36,772 nucleotides of DNA, from positions 1 to 36,772 of the forward strand of contig UQWV01000016.1 of the NCBI GenBank assembly GCA_900544845.1. Reading direction: 5' to 3'. Below the pieces are notes generated by a model. The model had not been told where the DNA came from and searched no databases. It worked only from the letters and a program-made list of their open reading frames with translations. Positions 8,359-21,808 of the stretch are shown in pieces (the first letter of the stretch is position 1; each line of letters opens with the position of its first letter). The stretch comes from an uncultured Collinsella sp. Its GTDB lineage: Bacteria > Actinomycetota > Coriobacteriia > Coriobacteriales > Coriobacteriaceae. A program made the position numbers and the translations under genes.

Positions 8359-8502
8359 ATGGCTGAGGAGAAGAAGACGTATAAGTTCGTGTGCGTCGTT
8401 TGCGGTTACGAGGTTGAGGTCGATACGCCCGAGCTGCCCGAGGATTATGTGTGCCCGGTGTGTGGCGTCGGTCCCGATCAGTTTGAGCTCGTTGAGGAGT
8501 AG
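8359..8502 (+). CDS. Rubredoxin
   Basis: A 47-residue small redox protein with two CxxCG knuckles, FVCVVCGYEV (Cys12, Cys15) and YVCPVCGVGPDQFE (Cys33, Cys36), which bind one iron. Length and the PEDYVCPVCG motif are typical. It carries single electrons in the cytoplasm. Start ATG 8359 follows GAGAGGAG. It has its own promoter and terminator and lies directly after the flavin reductase gene, suggesting that the two proteins act together in oxygen or peroxide detoxification; that partnership is inferred. Confidence 0.93.
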   Translation: MAEEKKTYKFVCVVCGYEVEVDTPELPEDYVCPVCGVGPDQFELVEE

Positions 8503-8543
8503 CTCGCAGACACACGGCGAAAGCCGAACATAGCTCTGTCCAA

Positions 8544-8577
8544 GGGCCTCGGTCGAATTCTCGGCCGGGGCCCTTTT
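8544..8577 (+). terminator. Rho-independent terminator after rubredoxin
   Basis: A 12-bp stem (8544-8555 with 8562-8573; two G-U wobbles) with loop AATTCT is followed by TTTT. It lies 42 nt after the rubredoxin stop. Confidence 0.85.
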
Positions 8578-8643
8578 CCTCCGCCCCCAAGGGATCACGG
8601 TTGCTGTTGGCCGATCCTGTCTGTTGTGAGTCCGGCCGACCTT

Positions 8644-8704
8644 TTGTCTTAATCTGTAACGTCTAACGGCTCAAAACGGGTCTTCCTGTTACAGATCGAG
8701 ACAA
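8644..8704. repeat. Family A palindrome, copy 1
   Basis: Arms 8644-8660 and 8688-8704 are 17-nt inverted copies with two mismatches, TTGTCTTAATCTGTAAC against the partner GTTACAGATCGAGACAA. It is the first hairpin of a 138-bp two-hairpin unit (8644-8781), between the convergent 3' ends of the rubredoxin and Nramp genes. Confidence 0.88.
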
Positions 8705-8726
8705 ACGGAGCTGTCCCTCGGAATGA

Positions 8727-8781
8727 TCTCGATCTGTAACATCTAGACATCAAAAGCGGGTCTAGATGTTACAGATCGAGA
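8727..8781. repeat. Family A palindrome, copy 2 (perfect 21-bp arms)
   Basis: Arms 8727-8747 and 8761-8781 are perfect 21-nt inverted copies around a 13-nt loop. The outer arm is TCTCGATCTGTAACA and the inner part TCTAGA. It is the second hairpin of the first 138-bp unit and the best-preserved copy in the window. Confidence 0.92.
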
Positions 8782-8809
8782 CGTTTGCCTGGGTAGGTGC
8801 CCCGTCCCA

Positions 8810-10066
8810 TTACATCCCTGTCAACAACACGACATCGAGAATCGTCACGATGGCACCAATCCCTACAAGCAGCGCGTTGAGCGGGCGCGAATTGGCGTAT
8901 TTGCCCATGACGCGGCGTGAACTGGTGAGTCGTATGAGCACAAAGACCGTAATCGGCAGCTGAAGCGACAGCAGTGCCTGACTCCAGATGAGACCTTCAA
9001 AAGGATTTGGAACGACCAGGCACGCCGCCACTGCTCCGGCGAAACAGGCCGCCACCCCGACCGAGGAATGTCGGTCGTGGATGTCGTATTCCTCGTCGAA
9101 CATGCCCGCAGTGATGGTTCCCGCCGCCATGCCCGCTGTCACGCTGCTCGATAATCCCGCGAACAGCAGCGCTACCGCAAAGATGGTCGAGCTCGCCGGG
9201 CCCAAGATGGGGGAGAGCGTGGCCGCTGCGACGGTGAGGTCGTCTACGACCATGCCGTGCGCAAAGAAGGTCGTTGCGGCCAGGATGACCATGGCCGAGT
9301 TGATTGCCCAGCCCACGCCCATCGAAAAGAGCGTGTCGAAGAGCTCGTAGCGCAGACGTTCTTCGATAACCTGCTCGCCTTGGCCTTCGAAGTGCATGGA
9401 TTGGATGACCTCGGAGTGCAGAAAAAGGTTGTGTGGCATAACGACCGCACCCAGGACGCTCACGATAATCGCGGCAGAGCCAGTGGGCATACTAGGCGTG
9501 ATCCAGCTTGCGGCGGCTTGCGGCCAGTCGACCTTGACTAGTGCAAGCTCGGCCAAAAACGAGAGTCCTACCACGCCTACGAAGGCGATGATCCAGCGTT
9601 CGGCATGCTTGTAGGAGTTCGTCATGAGCATCGCCATCGATACTGCCGCCACGATGACGCAGCCCGCGCGCACGGGCAGCCCAAAGAGCATTTGAAGGGC
9701 AATCGCGCCACCCAGGACTTCGGCCATGGCGGTGGCGACAGTCGCGAGATAGGCACTGGCGAGTACCGTGCGTCCAACGAAGCGGGGGAGGTAACGTGTC
9801 GTGGCCTCGGCAAGGCAGGCGCCCGTGGCGATACCCAGGTGCGCCGCGTTGTGCTGCAGCACAATGAGCATAATCGTGGACAGCGTGACGATCCACAGCA
9901 GCGCGTAGCCAAACTGCGAGCCCGCGGCCATATTGGAGGCCCAGTTGCCCGGGTCGATAAAGCCGACGGTCACGAGCAGCCCGGGGCCGATATGCCGCGC
10001 AATGTCTAGGCCTCCGTGACCACCGGTGCGTCGGGAGCCAAAGTGTTGTTTGAGATGGTTGAGCAT
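8810..10066 (-). CDS. mntH: Nramp-family divalent metal (Mn2+/Fe2+) transporter
   Basis: A 418-residue, roughly 11-TM inner-membrane protein that imports Mn2+ or Fe2+ with protons. It has the two metal-site motifs of Nramp proteins: DPGN at residues 38-41 in TM1 and MPHN at 210-213 in TM6 (VVMPHNLFLHSE). ATG 10066 was chosen because AGGAG lies 6 nt before it; an in-frame upstream start at 10102 has no good ribosome site. It is 75 nt downstream of the phosphoglycerate mutase gene on the same strand with no clear terminator between, so co-transcription is possible. No MntR box was identified. Confidence 0.9.
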   Translation of the reverse strand: MLNHLKQHFGSRRTGGHGGLDIARHIGPGLLVTVGFIDPGNWASNMAAGSQFGYALLWIVTLSTIMLIVLQHNAAHLGIATGACLAEATTRYLPRFVGRTVLASAYLATVATAMAEVLGGAIALQMLFGLPVRAGCVIVAAVSMAMLMTNSYKHAERWIIAFVGVVGLSFLAELALVKVDWPQAAASWITPSMPTGSAAIIVSVLGAVVMPHNLFLHSEVIQSMHFEGQGEQVIEERLRYELFDTLFSMGVGWAINSAMVILAATTFFAHGMVVDDLTVAAATLSPILGPASSTIFAVALLFAGLSSSVTAGMAAGTITAGMFDEEYDIHDRHSSVGVAACFAGAVAACLVVPNPFEGLIWSQALLSLQLPITVFVLIRLTSSRRVMGKYANSRPLNALLVGIGAIVTILDVVLLTGM

Positions 10067-10141
10067 GGTGCGCTCCTGTGTATGGGCGGCGTGACGTCGC
10101 ATCTGGGCCGTGCGGCGCCACGCGTCGGTTTTGGGTTGGGG

Positions 10142-10915
10142 CTACTTGTGCGCTTTGCCCTGATTGGCCACGGCGTCGATCTTGGCGGCGATGGTCGCCG
10201 GGTCGCCGATGTAGCGCTTGTCGAGGACGTTGAAATCGGTGTCGAAGGTGTAGACGAGCGGCACGCCGGTGGGGATGTTGACCTTGAGGATCTCCTCGGG
10301 CGTGAGGTGCTCGAGCTTCATGACGAGTGAGCGCAGGGAGTTGCCGTGTGCGGCGATGAGTACGCGCTTGCCGGCGAGCATCTGGGGGCGAATCTCGTCT
10401 TCGAAATAAGGCCAGGCGCGGGCGATCGTGTCCTTGAGGCACTCGGTATAGGGCAGCTGATCGGGCGCGACATCACGGTATTGCTCCTGGGTGTGGGGAT
10501 CGCGCGCGTCGTCCGGCTCGAGTGCCGGCGGGCAGACATCGAAGGAGCGGCGCCAGATGAGCACCTGCTCGTCGCCGTGCTCCGCTGCGGCATCGGCCTT
10601 GTTGAGACCCTGCAACGCTCCGTAGTGGCGCTCGTTGAGCTTCCAGGATTTGATGACGGGCAACCACTCGCGATCCATTTGGCCGAGCACGATGTCGAGG
10701 GTGTGAATTGCGCGCTTGAGACGCGAGGTGTAGCAGACGTCGAAGTCGAAGCCCGCTTCTTTGAGGGCTCGACCGCCTGCTGCGGCTTCTTCGCGGCCCG
10801 TGTCGGTGAGTTCTACGTCGGTCCAGCCGGTGAACAGGTTGAGTTTGTTCCACTCGGATTCTCCGTGACGGATAAGGACAAGTTGCATTGTCTGTCGGTC
10901 TGCTCGGTGCGCCAT
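10142..10915 (-). CDS. gpmA: 2,3-bisphosphoglycerate-dependent phosphoglycerate mutase
   Basis: GpmA interconverts 3- and 2-phosphoglycerate in glycolysis through a phospho-histidine. The 257-residue length fits the family. The catalytic LIRHGESEWN motif gives His17, followed by LFTGWTDVELTDTG, SRLKRAIHTL, NERHYGALQGLNK and the second histidine in AAHGNSLRSLV near residue 190. ATG 10915 is 5 nt after AAGGAGG; a second in-frame ATG (10888) begins at the usual family N-terminus (MQLVLIRHG) but lacks a ribosome site. It is divergent from gltB across a 624-nt gap. Confidence 0.94.
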   Translation of the reverse strand: MAHRADRQTMQLVLIRHGESEWNKLNLFTGWTDVELTDTGREEAAAGGRALKEAGFDFDVCYTSRLKRAIHTLDIVLGQMDREWLPVIKSWKLNERHYGALQGLNKADAAAEHGDEQVLIWRRSFDVCPPALEPDDARDPHTQEQYRDVAPDQLPYTECLKDTIARAWPYFEDEIRPQMLAGKRVLIAAHGNSLRSLVMKLEHLTPEEILKVNIPTGVPLVYTFDTDFNVLDKRYIGDPATIAAKIDAVANQGKAHK

Positions 10916-11051
10916 AGGGGCCTCCTTGATCTGGCACGGTGTGCGTGCCGTTTGCTTGACGCCGCAAAGGATACCCGTTTTAAGCTTAAAAGTTAACCAA
11001 GACTAACAAAATTGTTGTATTTGAATAGGATGATGAAGGGGGGCTGCGAAC

Positions 11052-11110
11052 TGTCTTGATCTGTAACAACTAGGGATGGAAATTGGGCCTAGGTGTTACG
11101 GATCGAGACA
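11052..11110. repeat. Family A palindrome, copy 3
   Basis: Arms 11052-11074 and 11088-11110 are 23-nt inverted copies with three mismatches. The 5' arm begins TGTCTTGATCTGTAACA. It forms the first hairpin of the second 138-bp unit (11052-11189). Confidence 0.88.
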
Positions 11111-11132
11111 AACTAAAACCGTCCCGCAGAAA

Positions 11133-11189
11133 ATCTCAATCTGTAACATCTAGGCGCCAAAATTGGGTCTTCCTGTTACAGATTGAGAT
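11133..11189. repeat. Family A palindrome, copy 4
   Basis: Arms 11133-11148 and 11174-11189 are perfect 16-nt inverted copies (ATCTCAATCTGTAACA). It is the second hairpin of the second 138-bp unit, separated from copy 3 by 22 nt. Confidence 0.9.
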
Positions 11190-11345
11190 GTTTGAAGCGG
11201 TGAGCTTACAGGCCGAACTTGGGCGTCTTGTTGCCGCCCTTGAGGCCTGCTGTGTCGAGCCCCATCATGCAAAAGTCCGCATGGCCCTTGTTTCCAGAAT
11301 GATTCAAAGGGGCCAGATGCATATGTGCCGGCTGTCCCTGCACTA

Positions 11346-11410
11346 AAACGTGTACGTCAGCCTCCAAAGATGTCAAATTTCGACATGTTTGGGGGCTGAC
11401 GTACATGTTT
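11346..11410. repeat. Long inverted repeat upstream of gltB
   Basis: 29-nt arms (11346-11374 and 11382-11410) pair with three mismatches around a 7-nt loop; the core is GTACGTCAGCC with GGCTGACGTAC. It would form a strong cruciform or RNA hairpin about 130 nt before gltB. It is unrelated in sequence to family A. Confidence 0.8.
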
Positions 11411-11539
11411 GATAGCAAGACGTTGATGGTCGGTGTGCGTTACGCGATTGTTTCGAAACGGGTGGGAAACACAACGGGTCGGCGATGCTCCTAGTATGCC
11501 TATTCAACTGACTGTCTAAATATCTAGGGGAGGATCGCG

Positions 11540-16237
<4,698 letters not shown>

Positions 16238-16242
16238 GTGCC

Positions 16243-17724
<1,482 letters not shown>

Positions 17725-18077
17725 AGTAGTTATTTAAGAACGTCCCCAATGACTAGTCATTTTTTGTCTAGTCGTTGGGGACACTCTTTGTGAGCGATTT
17801 GCCCGTTTGTCGACGCGCGAGTGTCCATTCGGCGTCTTCTTGAGCTGTGGCGCTCTGCTGTTTCTGTGATGGCCGGGGGCGCTTGGCTCAAAAGGACGGG
17901 TTTGCCGTCTATGTTTACCTGCGGTTTTGTTGCGGTGCGCATTTTCGGTCAAGCTTTTCGTCAAGTGCTTGGTCAGCATCTGGTTTGCAGCCGGAGGCCT
18001 ATTTTGCCCGCGCTGGTCGTGGCCGACCACCCTCCTCGTAAGCTCAAATTGAGGTCTATCAGTTTGAGGAGGATGCC
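17725..18077. other. 353-nt intergenic region after gltD
   Basis: It contains the palindrome at 17742-17782 and otherwise no convincing gene. Short frames on both strands lack ribosome sites and recognisable protein character. GAGGAGG near 18065-18071 is the ribosome site of the next gene. No clear promoter was found. Confidence 0.55.
17742..17782. repeat. Family C palindrome after gltD
   Basis: GTCCCCAATGACTAG (17742-17756) is inverted at 17768-17782 with one mismatch, around an 11-nt T-rich loop. It begins 17 nt after the gltD stop and could end or protect the gltBD message. No T run follows the 3' arm. Confidence 0.8.
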
Positions 18078-18785
18078 ATGACTGACCACGCTTTAGACCG
18101 AGCGCAGCTAGCCGAAGCCGTCGGCAACGATATTGCCGACATGGCCCATTTTTGGATGCTGCGGAAGTTCCAGTTTTTGGAGCCGGCGCGCGAACAGTTC
18201 GAGATCATTGTCGACCCGTGGCTCAGCTATTGCACCGAGCCTTCGCAAAACGAAATCATGGCCTACAACATGGCATTTACCGATTGGCTGCTCTTCGAGC
18301 GCCCCTATCGCCATGGCAAGACGCTGCTCGAGCTGTATGTTGAAGAGCCGCCGACATCGCTTTCGCCTGCCTCGCTCAAGCGGCTCGAGCAGGTACGCGA
18401 CACGCAGTATTTCTCGCGCTTTGGCATTTTGGACAAGGATCCTGCGACTGGTATGGTCGCGCTGAAGGACACGCGCACCGACTGTCGCTTTGATGTCTAC
18501 GACCCGCATATCGTGCAAAAGGAGCATTGGAGCGACGGAGCGATTGCGGTGCGCCTCGCCTGCGTCGACGATGTCTGGCTGACGGCGGGACAACTCTATC
18601 TGTATGACATCGCACGCCTGAGTGACACGGCGGTCGACGGGCCTGGCGCCGTTCATCCAGAAGACCTGGAAGATGGCTTCGACACCTCATGCATCAGCTT
18701 CTTCTTGCGCCTGGTCCGCGACATCATGGGTGCCCAGGGGCGGTACGTGAAGTCGCTTAACATCTACGAGCAGGAGTGGGAGTAG
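18078..18785 (+). CDS. Hypothetical protein, unrecognised
   Basis: A 235-residue soluble protein with ordinary codon use and a strong ribosome site (GAGGAGG before ATG 18078). It is rich in aromatic residues, with segments FWMLRKFQFLEPAREQFE near residue 26, WLLFERPYRHGKTLLELY near 70 and FDVYDPHIVQKEHWSDG near 138. I see no catalytic motif, signal peptide or membrane helix and cannot assign a family. The central DVYDPHIV and GAIAVRLACVDDVWLTAGQLYLYD stretch suggests a beta-rich domain. It is followed 35 nt later by a family A palindrome and then the amidohydrolase gene; a functional link is unproven. Confidence 0.75.
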   Translation: MTDHALDRAQLAEAVGNDIADMAHFWMLRKFQFLEPAREQFEIIVDPWLSYCTEPSQNEIMAYNMAFTDWLLFERPYRHGKTLLELYVEEPPTSLSPASLKRLEQVRDTQYFSRFGILDKDPATGMVALKDTRTDCRFDVYDPHIVQKEHWSDGAIAVRLACVDDVWLTAGQLYLYDIARLSDTAVDGPGAVHPEDLEDGFDTSCISFFLRLVRDIMGAQGRYVKSLNIYEQEWE

Positions 18786-18820
18786 GGGATGTGGCTGGTG
18801 TCGCCCTGCTGCCCTGACTT

Positions 18821-18879
18821 TGTCTCAATCTGTAACGTTTGGCGGCTGTTTGGGCCCGTAACTGTTAGAGATCGAGACA
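18821..18879. repeat. Family A palindrome, copy 5 (single)
   Basis: Arms 18821-18836 (TGTCTCAATCTGTAAC) and 18864-18879 pair with two mismatches. It stands alone between two plus-strand genes, with no partner hairpin 80 bp away. Confidence 0.82.
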
Positions 18880-19028
18880 TTCCCCTGATGTTGCTGGGGT
18901 GGGGCTGCAACGTATTCCGTCCCCCCACATCCCCTCTTCCCTCCGTTAACCGATATGTCCGCAGCAATCCTGCCGCGCTGGATAATAATGGACAGATGTT
19001 CAAGTTTTCTGAGGGGGAGGAGCTCGAT

Positions 19029-20399
19029 ATGGCGTCTGCCGATCGTCCCACGTTGTTTATCAATGCGACCATTCTGGATGGTTCGGAGCATATGGAGCCG
19101 CAACCCGATATGGCCGTGACTGTTGAGCGCGGCGTCATCACCTGGATGGGGCCGAGTGCTGTGGCGCAGGCGCCAGCGGGTGCCGAGGTTATCGACCTAG
19201 CCGGTGCGTATCTCATGCCCGGGCTCATCAATATGCACGTGCACCTGTGCGGCTCGGGCAAGCCTGTCTCGGCCGGCGATGCGGGCGCGCTGATGAAGAA
19301 GCTCGATAATCCCGTGGGGCGCGCCATTGTGCGCCATATTCTTAAGGGCAGCGCCCAACAACAACTGGCAAGTGGCGTGACCACGGTGCGCGGCGCGGGC
19401 GACCCGCTGTTTGCCGATCTGGCCGTGCGCGATGCTATCGATGCCGGCAAGTATCAAGGTCCTCGCCTGGTGGCGCCGGGAACGGGCGTAACGGTGCCGG
19501 GCGGCCATGGTGCGGGCTTGTTCGCCCAGGTGGCCAACAGCCCTGCCGAGGCGGCCGAACAGGTGCGCGACCTGTATGCGCGCGGTGCCGACGTCATCAA
19601 GCTGTTCGTGACGGGCGGCGTGTTCGACGCTACCGCGGTGGGCGAGCCGGGTGTGCTGCGTATGCCGGTCGAGGTTGCCGCGGCGGCGTGCAAGGCGGCG
19701 CACGAGGTGGGCCTGCCGGTTATGGCCCATGTCGAGAGCACCGAAGGCGTGAACGCTGCGCTTCAGGCCGGCGTCGATACGATCGAGCACGGCGCTCCGT
19801 TGACGCCCGAGATCATGGAACTGTACCGTGGCGCCGCGGGCACGCAGCTCGAGGGGCGTGCGCCCAGCGTTACCTGCACGATCAGCCCGGCGCTGCCGTT
19901 TGTATTGCTCGACCCGGAAAAGACCCATTCGACCGATACGCAAAAGAAGAACGGCGACATCGTGTGCTCGGGCATTATCGAGAGCGCCCGTGCCGCACTG
20001 GAAGCTGGCGTTAAGGTGGGCCTTGGCACGGACTCGAGCTGCCCGTTCGTGACGCAGTACGACATGTGGCGTGAGGTGGCCTATTTTGCCAAGTATGTCG
20101 GCGTGGGCAACGCCTTCGCGCTGCATACGGCCACGCAGGTCAATGCCGAGCTGCTGGGGCTGGGCGGCGAGACCGGCACAATCGAGTGCGGCAAGGCCGC
20201 CGATATCCTGGTGACGCGCGAGAACCCGCTCGATGACCTGTGCGCACTGCGTGATCCGACGCACGTGATGTGTCGCGGTGATCTGGTGCGCAAGCTCAAG
20301 GTGAAGCGTATTCCCGAGGTGGACGCCGAGCTCGACGCGATTATGGCCATGCCTGCCGAGGCGTTGGCCGAGGAGCTTGCCCGCGATGGCGTGGCGTAA
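19029..20399 (+). CDS. Metal-dependent amidohydrolase (imidazolonepropionase/prolidase-like)
   Basis: A 456-residue cytoplasmic amidohydrolase-superfamily enzyme. It has the metal-binding HxH (His70, His72 in GLINMHVHL), a likely carboxylated lysine in ADVIKLFVTGG, histidines in VMAHVES and TIEHGAP, and the catalytic aspartate in GLGTDSSCPF, followed by the closing ADILVTRENPL region. These place it among dipeptidase- and imidazolonepropionase-like members acting on amide bonds of small substrates; the substrate cannot be read from sequence. ATG 19029 follows GGGGGAGG; the open frame begins upstream at 18789 but crosses the palindrome, so the longer start is rejected. It ends 52 nt before a bidirectional terminator. 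Confidence 0.85.
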   Translation: MASADRPTLFINATILDGSEHMEPQPDMAVTVERGVITWMGPSAVAQAPAGAEVIDLAGAYLMPGLINMHVHLCGSGKPVSAGDAGALMKKLDNPVGRAIVRHILKGSAQQQLASGVTTVRGAGDPLFADLAVRDAIDAGKYQGPRLVAPGTGVTVPGGHGAGLFAQVANSPAEAAEQVRDLYARGADVIKLFVTGGVFDATAVGEPGVLRMPVEVAAAACKAAHEVGLPVMAHVESTEGVNAALQAGVDTIEHGAPLTPEIMELYRGAAGTQLEGRAPSVTCTISPALPFVLLDPEKTHSTDTQKKNGDIVCSGIIESARAALEAGVKVGLGTDSSCPFVTQYDMWREVAYFAKYVGVGNAFALHTATQVNAELLGLGGETGTIECGKAADILVTRENPLDDLCALRDPTHVMCRGDLVRKLKVKRIPEVDAELDAIMAMPAEALAEELARDGVA

Positions 20400-20450
20400 G
20401 CGCGCGATATGGCGATGCGACAAAGGGACAATCCTTTTGTCATAATCAGA

Positions 20451-20485
20451 AAAAGCCGAGGTCCCAGTGCGAGGCCTCGGCTTTT
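20451..20485. terminator. Bidirectional terminator between convergent genes
   Basis: AAAAGCCGAGG (20451-20461) pairs perfectly with CCTCGGCTTTT (20475-20485) around a 13-nt loop. The A run and T run let it work for the plus-strand amidohydrolase and the minus-strand gene ending at 20507. Confidence 0.85.
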
Positions 20486-20506
20486 ATTTGTCCCATGGTA
20501 TGGCAG

Positions 20507-20980
20507 CTATGAGCGCGTCTCCATCTTGGCATGGCACTTGGGGCAGGTGACGCGGATCTTGCCTTTGCCCTTGGGAACGGAGAGCATCTGGCCGCAGTTG
20601 GGGCACTTTAGATAGGCCGTGGTCTTGCGGCCCTTCCACATCTTCTTGGCTGTGCGCTTGGCACGTTCAAAGTCTTCCTTGCTAGTACCGGCTGCGCGCG
20701 AGGCGTTGGCCGCTGCAGCTCCGCCGCCCAAGCTAGCTACAAACTTGCCCAAGCCGGGTACGTTTGCAGTCGCGGCGACAAAGGCCTCGTTCTCCTTGTG
20801 ACGTGCGTCGATATTTTTGGACAGGCCGCGCAGCACGCCAATCACGATTACGACGATGGCAATCCAGCTGAGCCACTGGATGCGGGCTATCGATCCGATC
20901 ATCGCGATGACGATGCCGGCAAAACCCATCACGATGGTGAGTTCATCGGCACCATTGCGACCCTTCATAAAGTCATTCAT
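20507..20980 (-). CDS. Membrane protein with C-terminal zinc ribbon
   Basis: A 157-residue protein with two closely spaced hydrophobic segments near the N-terminus (about residues 14-52: IVMGFAGIVIAMIG and WIAIVVIVIGVL) and a C-terminal zinc ribbon with two CPxC knuckles (LKCPNCGQMLSVPKG and VTCPKCHAKME). The middle is a basic, Ala-rich linker. The ribbon should face the cytoplasm. No family with a known role is recognised; a regulatory or scaffold role would be a guess. ATG 20980 is preceded by GAAAGG; the frame continues to 21010 without a ribosome site. It is separated from csoR by repeats, so it is probably not part of the copper operon. Confidence 0.8.
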   Translation of the reverse strand: MNDFMKGRNGADELTIVMGFAGIVIAMIGSIARIQWLSWIAIVVIVIGVLRGLSKNIDARHKENEAFVAATANVPGLGKFVASLGGGAAAANASRAAGTSKEDFERAKRTAKKMWKGRKTTAYLKCPNCGQMLSVPKGKGKIRVTCPKCHAKMETRS

Positions 20981-21035
20981 GCAAATTGCCTTTCGTTCGA
21001 TATGCTGCACGCCTTTATACCCGATTTAGAGCAAG

Positions 21036-21116
21036 GGGGACAGGTTAATCTGCACCAATGTGGTGCAAACATACCTGTCCCCGGAATACCAAGACGGTGC
21101 AAACGTACCTGTCCCC
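21036..21116. repeat. Family B palindrome plus an extra half copy
   Basis: GGGGACAGG..TGCACCA (21036-21057) and its inverted partner (21061-21082) form 22-nt arms with four mismatches around the loop ATG. A second copy of the right arm follows at 21095-21116 with two differences. A related palindrome is at 31854-31918. Confidence 0.82.
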
Positions 21117-21126
21117 AATGCCCCAA

Positions 21127-21399
21127 TTACTTGGAGAGTTTGTCGACGACGCGTTCGATTTCGGCGAGTTTGGCGGCTTTGAGGTCTTCGTCGCCCGATT
21201 CGATTGCCGAAGTCACGCAGCCCTCGATATGCGCCTTGAGCACGTCGGCGTTAATGCGCGCGAGGAGCGCCTGTGTGGCCATGAGCTGCGTGGAAATATC
21301 GACGCAATAGCGGTCCTCCTCGACCATCCGCAGGATGCCGTCGATCTGCCCGCGCGCCGTCTTGAGCATGCGGGTCACCGATTTATGGTCTGCCATCAT
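21127..21399 (-). CDS. csoR: CsoR-family copper-sensing repressor
   Basis: A 90-residue all-helical repressor of the CsoR/RcnR (DUF156) family. The Cu(I) ligands are all present as Cys32 (RYCVDISTQ), His57 and Cys61 (AHIEGCV), the C-H-C pattern of copper sensors. In the apo form CsoR binds DNA and shuts off copper export genes; Cu(I) releases it. It is third in the order copA, copZ, csoR on the minus strand, 40 nt after copZ, so it is likely autoregulated. GAGGA precedes the start; ATG 21399 and ATG 21396 are adjacent and either could be used. Confidence 0.93.
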   Translation of the reverse strand: MMADHKSVTRMLKTARGQIDGILRMVEEDRYCVDISTQLMATQALLARINADVLKAHIEGCVTSAIESGDEDLKAAKLAEIERVVDKLSK

Positions 21400-21439
21400 G
21401 GCGGGTCCTCGTTTCTGGTCGGAGGGTACGTGCGGGTCG

Positions 21440-21661
21440 TTACGCGGCGGTCACCGAAAGGGCGTGGAACTTCTCGCCGGCGCCCTCGACGGCGGCAGCG
21501 AGCTGCTCAGCGGTCACGGTGTCGGCACACTCCACCTGTACGGTCTGAGTCTCGTGATCGGCATCGGCGTCGGTCACGCCGGCAACGTTGAGTAGTGCCG
21601 TCTCGACAGTAGCGTCGCAGTGGCCGCACATGAGGCCGGAAGTCTTGATTGTGTATCGCAT
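21440..21661 (-). CDS. copZ: Copper chaperone CopZ (HMA domain)
   Basis: A 73-residue single heavy-metal-associated domain. The metal site is GLMCGHC (Cys12, Cys15), and the rest follows the family pattern: TVETALLNVAGVTDADAD, then QTVQVECADTVTAEQL. CopZ carries Cu(I) to CopA and to CsoR. ATG 21661 follows AGAGAGG. The same frame is open upstream to 21772 through a hairpin region, but that extension is not HMA sequence and has no ribosome site. It lies between copA and csoR. Confidence 0.92.
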   Translation of the reverse strand: MRYTIKTSGLMCGHCDATVETALLNVAGVTDADADHETQTVQVECADTVTAEQLAAAVEGAGEKFHALSVTAA

Positions 21662-21690
21662 GGGTATTCCTCTCTGTTGTGTCGGCTTTC

Positions 21691-21776
21691 CCAGGTGCCC
21701 GATCTTGACCTTCAAGCCGTCGCTCGCGTACCAAAGTACGCGTCGCTCCTCTTTCAGGTCAATCTCGGGCACCTGG
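21691..21776. repeat. Nested inverted repeat between copA and copZ
   Basis: Outer arms of 21 nt (21691-21711 and 21756-21776) pair with mismatches only in the ATCTT/AATCT region; outer sequence is CCAGGTGCCCGA with TCGGGCACCTGG. Inside is a perfect 7-bp hairpin, CGCGTAC (21725-21731) with GTACGCG (21736-21742). It might tune copZ-csoR expression relative to copA, or be another mobile palindrome. Confidence 0.8.
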
Positions 21777-21808
21777 AAAACCCGTTCTAAATGGACTTAA
21801 TGGTGAGC

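Larger units (their letters stand above)
10916..11539. other. 624-nt intergenic region between divergent gpmA and gltB
   Basis: This gap holds the second 138-bp family A unit (11052-11189), a long inverted repeat (11346-11410), a 10-bp palindrome GTTTCGAAAC (11450-11459), and the gltB ribosome site. TAGTAT near 11493 is a weak -10 candidate. Small open frames here lack ribosome sites and protein-like composition, so no gene is called. Confidence 0.7.

Noticed and set aside
8641..8790. A CRISPR array made of the repeated ATCTGTAAC motifs
   Set aside because: The repeats are inverted within each hairpin, come in twos, and have no uniform spacers or cas genes.
11083..11346. 87-codon frame before gltB
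   Set aside because: It begins inside a family A palindrome and has no ribosome site.
17734..18081. Frames on both strands after gltD
   Set aside because: They overlap the palindrome and each other, and neither has a start signal or recognisable sequence.
21440..21772. A longer 110-codon version of copZ
   Set aside because: The extension encodes the nested hairpin, lacks a ribosome site and is not HMA sequence; ATG 21661 has AGAGAGG upstream.
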